Of a stretch of 5,825 nucleotides of DNA, positions 4,849 through 5,825 are shown piece by piece. How positions within the stretch are numbered: the stretch's first letter is position 1; each line of letters starts with the position of its first letter. A program made the position numbers and the translations under genes. This DNA comes from Lachnospiraceae bacterium (GTDB taxonomy: Bacteria > Bacillota > Clostridia > Lachnospirales > Lachnospiraceae), in the NCBI GenBank assembly GCA_017404585.1, contig JAFRCB010000087.1, positions 1 through 5,825 on the forward strand, written 5' to 3'. The notes under the pieces were generated by a model. The model did not search any database. It was not told the origin of the DNA and saw nothing but the letters and a program-made list of their open reading frames with translations.

Positions 4849-5825
4849 TTAACCCCGTAGGTATTCAAGCTCCGGCATTTCTGCTAAAGCCCGTAATTTG
4901 TTCAGCTTTCCCAACTGCTTTTTGTCCAGTTTCAGCACTTCCAGGTACTTCCGTATGGTTTGTACGTTGCTAGAGTGGATGAGGATATGAACCACATTCG
5001 AAACAATAATCAGGTTTTGGTAGCTGTCATTGCCACCTAAAGCAATAGGTATCTTGTGGTGGCAATCTACTTGGTGGCCTTCCAGCTCCGCCCCCAACAC
5101 AGCACATTTTCCTTTTTGCGCCACAAATAGAGCGATTCGGTTGTCATTGTATTCCACGCTCTTAGCACCCGACGGGTGATTCATCAGATAGTAAAGTGTA
5201 TCCATATTGACTCCGGTCAGATTCTTATGAATCTCAACCCGCCCTTCCGGTGTGTACTTGTTCACCCGACTTTTCTTGTCCATGGGGATCCTGTGCTGAA
5301 CATAGGCAATCGGTACGATTGCATGTCCATTGAGGTAGCGCACTTCTCGGCTCGTGCCGTATTTCTCTTGGATATACCTGTTGGTGATGCTGCCTTTCTT
5401 TTGCAGCCGGTGTTTCAATCTGTTGTAAAGGCTCTTTTTGACATCAAAAGCGATTTCGTGAAAATCGACGTTCACATGGGTTGCAATGGCATAATAGTTG
5501 TGGACGCCAATCACGTAGGCATTGTATTTTTGGATCAAACGGTATTCCCTACCAGGGTCATAGGTCTGACGCAGTTGCCCGATGATTTCTTTGCTTTTAT
5601 CCCGGATTTTGAGCAGCGCCTTGTCCTTGATATGCGCTTCTACTACGTATCTGCTTTGGCCGTCCGATTTTTTGCCTTTTTCTCGCACCTTGAGCTTGAA
5701 GCCCAGGAACTCTGAGTAGTGCCGTTTCAGATTGAATATTGTGGATTTCTCAGGACTGATTTCCAGCCCCAGACGCTCCCATAGCCATTTCTTTGTGGCC
5801 TCGAACAGCTTTACTGCGTCATCCC
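4849..5825 (-). CDS. ltrA: Group II intron reverse transcriptase/maturase, C-terminal part
   Basis: The visible 324 residues are the C-terminal part of the intron-encoded protein; the frame is open through the window edge. Residues 1-50 are the end of the RT domain (DDAVKLFEATKKWLWERLGL, then SPEKS and FLGFKLKV). The YADD active site should lie just outside the window. Residues about 59-145 are the maturase/thumb domain X (KIRDKSKEIIGQL, IQKYNAYVIGVHNYY, LYNRLKHR). Residues about 235-290 form an HNH endonuclease: CAVLG, then DCHHKIPIALGG with H255-H256, N270, and H279/H283 in HILIH. The protein should bind the intron RNA to help splicing and, with RNA, nick target DNA and reverse-transcribe the intron during retrohoming. 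A GTG at 5688 is only an internal Val codon, since RT homology continues upstream of it. No stop or shift is visible, so it looks intact. It lies inside and is specific to the intron that interrupts the helicase gene. Confidence 0.92.
   Translation of the reverse strand, partial: DDAVKLFEATKKWLWERLGLEISPEKSTIFNLKRHYSEFLGFKLKVREKGKKSDGQSRYVVEAHIKDKALLKIRDKSKEIIGQLRQTYDPGREYRLIQKYNAYVIGVHNYYAIATHVNVDFHEIAFDVKKSLYNRLKHRLQKKGSITNRYIQEKYGTSREVRYLNGHAIVPIAYVQHRIPMDKKSRVNKYTPEGRVEIHKNLTGVNMDTLYYLMNHPSGAKSVEYNDNRIALFVAQKGKCAVLGAELEGHQVDCHHKIPIALGGNDSYQNLIIVSNVVHILIHSSNVQTIRKYLEVLKLDKKQLGKLNKLRALAEMPELEYLRG

Larger units (their letters stand above)
4710..5825 (-). mobile_element. Group II intron, 3' part (5' end outside window)
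   Basis: A reverse transcriptase/maturase ORF is followed, after about 45 bases, by a canonical domain V and a domain VI hairpin, and then by helicase coding sequence resuming at Trp (4707). This order defines the 3' end of a bacterial group II intron. Its ending should be A-pyrimidine. The AT at 4711-4710 fits and leaves CG-TGG-ACA as exon, which could complete a Thr or Ser codon of GK(T/S). An alternative ending AC at 4714-4713 would leave TA before TCG-TGG, which cannot complete a Lys codon, so I prefer 4710. The 5' end, domains I-III and the exon-binding sites are beyond the window. The intron is in the sense orientation relative to the helicase gene, as needed for splicing to restore it. 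Confidence 0.85.

Noticed and set aside
1..5825. CRISPR array, tRNA, rRNA, IS element ends or att sites
   Set aside because: No regularly spaced repeats, tRNA-like cloverleaf, rRNA sequence, transposase or element-end inverted repeats were seen on either strand.

Overview
The window is a stretch of an accessory, probably integrative and conjugative, element from a gut-type Firmicute (Clostridia). I infer this from gene content: a giant SNF2-type helicase, YodL and DUF3846 domains, S-layer homology (SLH) repeats, strong AGGAGG-type ribosome binding sites and a group II intron. No species is claimed. Every supported gene is on the minus strand, so transcription runs from high to low coordinates.

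Layout in transcription order: (1) 5825 to about 4710 is the 3' part of a group II intron. It holds the C-terminal 324 residues of its reverse transcriptase/maturase (end of RT, domain X, HNH endonuclease), then a textbook 34-nt RNA domain V at 4772-4805 and a domain VI hairpin at 4731-4750. (2) From about 4709 to 2326 runs the 3' exon of the helicase gene. The intron appears to sit in or beside the Walker A (motif I) codons. The exon carries motifs Ia, II (DEAH), III, V and VI and a coiled-coil tail, but an in-frame TGA at 4164-4162 separates motif II from motif III. (3) A hairpin plus T-run at 2310-2288 looks like an intrinsic terminator. (4) 2263-1178 encodes a secreted CAP-domain protein with three C-terminal SLH repeats. 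(5) 1181-147 encodes a cytoplasmic YodL/DUF3846 protein whose ATG overlaps the previous stop codon (ATGA). (6) 146-30 is a short intergenic stretch with three consecutive hairpins. (7) At 29 a further gene starts behind a strong ribosome binding site and runs off the window.

How they fit together: the helicase and the YodL/DUF3846 protein are typical backbone or accessory genes of Clostridial conjugative elements. The CAP-SLH protein looks like surface-exposed cargo. The helicase locus carries two insults, the intron and the nonsense codon. Intron splicing could repair the first but not the second, so the helicase is probably inactive in this copy unless the stop is recoded or is a sequence error. 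I see no clearly new defence or mobile system. The most notable signals are the intron position, the repeat-associated nonsense change and the apparently nested DUF3846 architecture.
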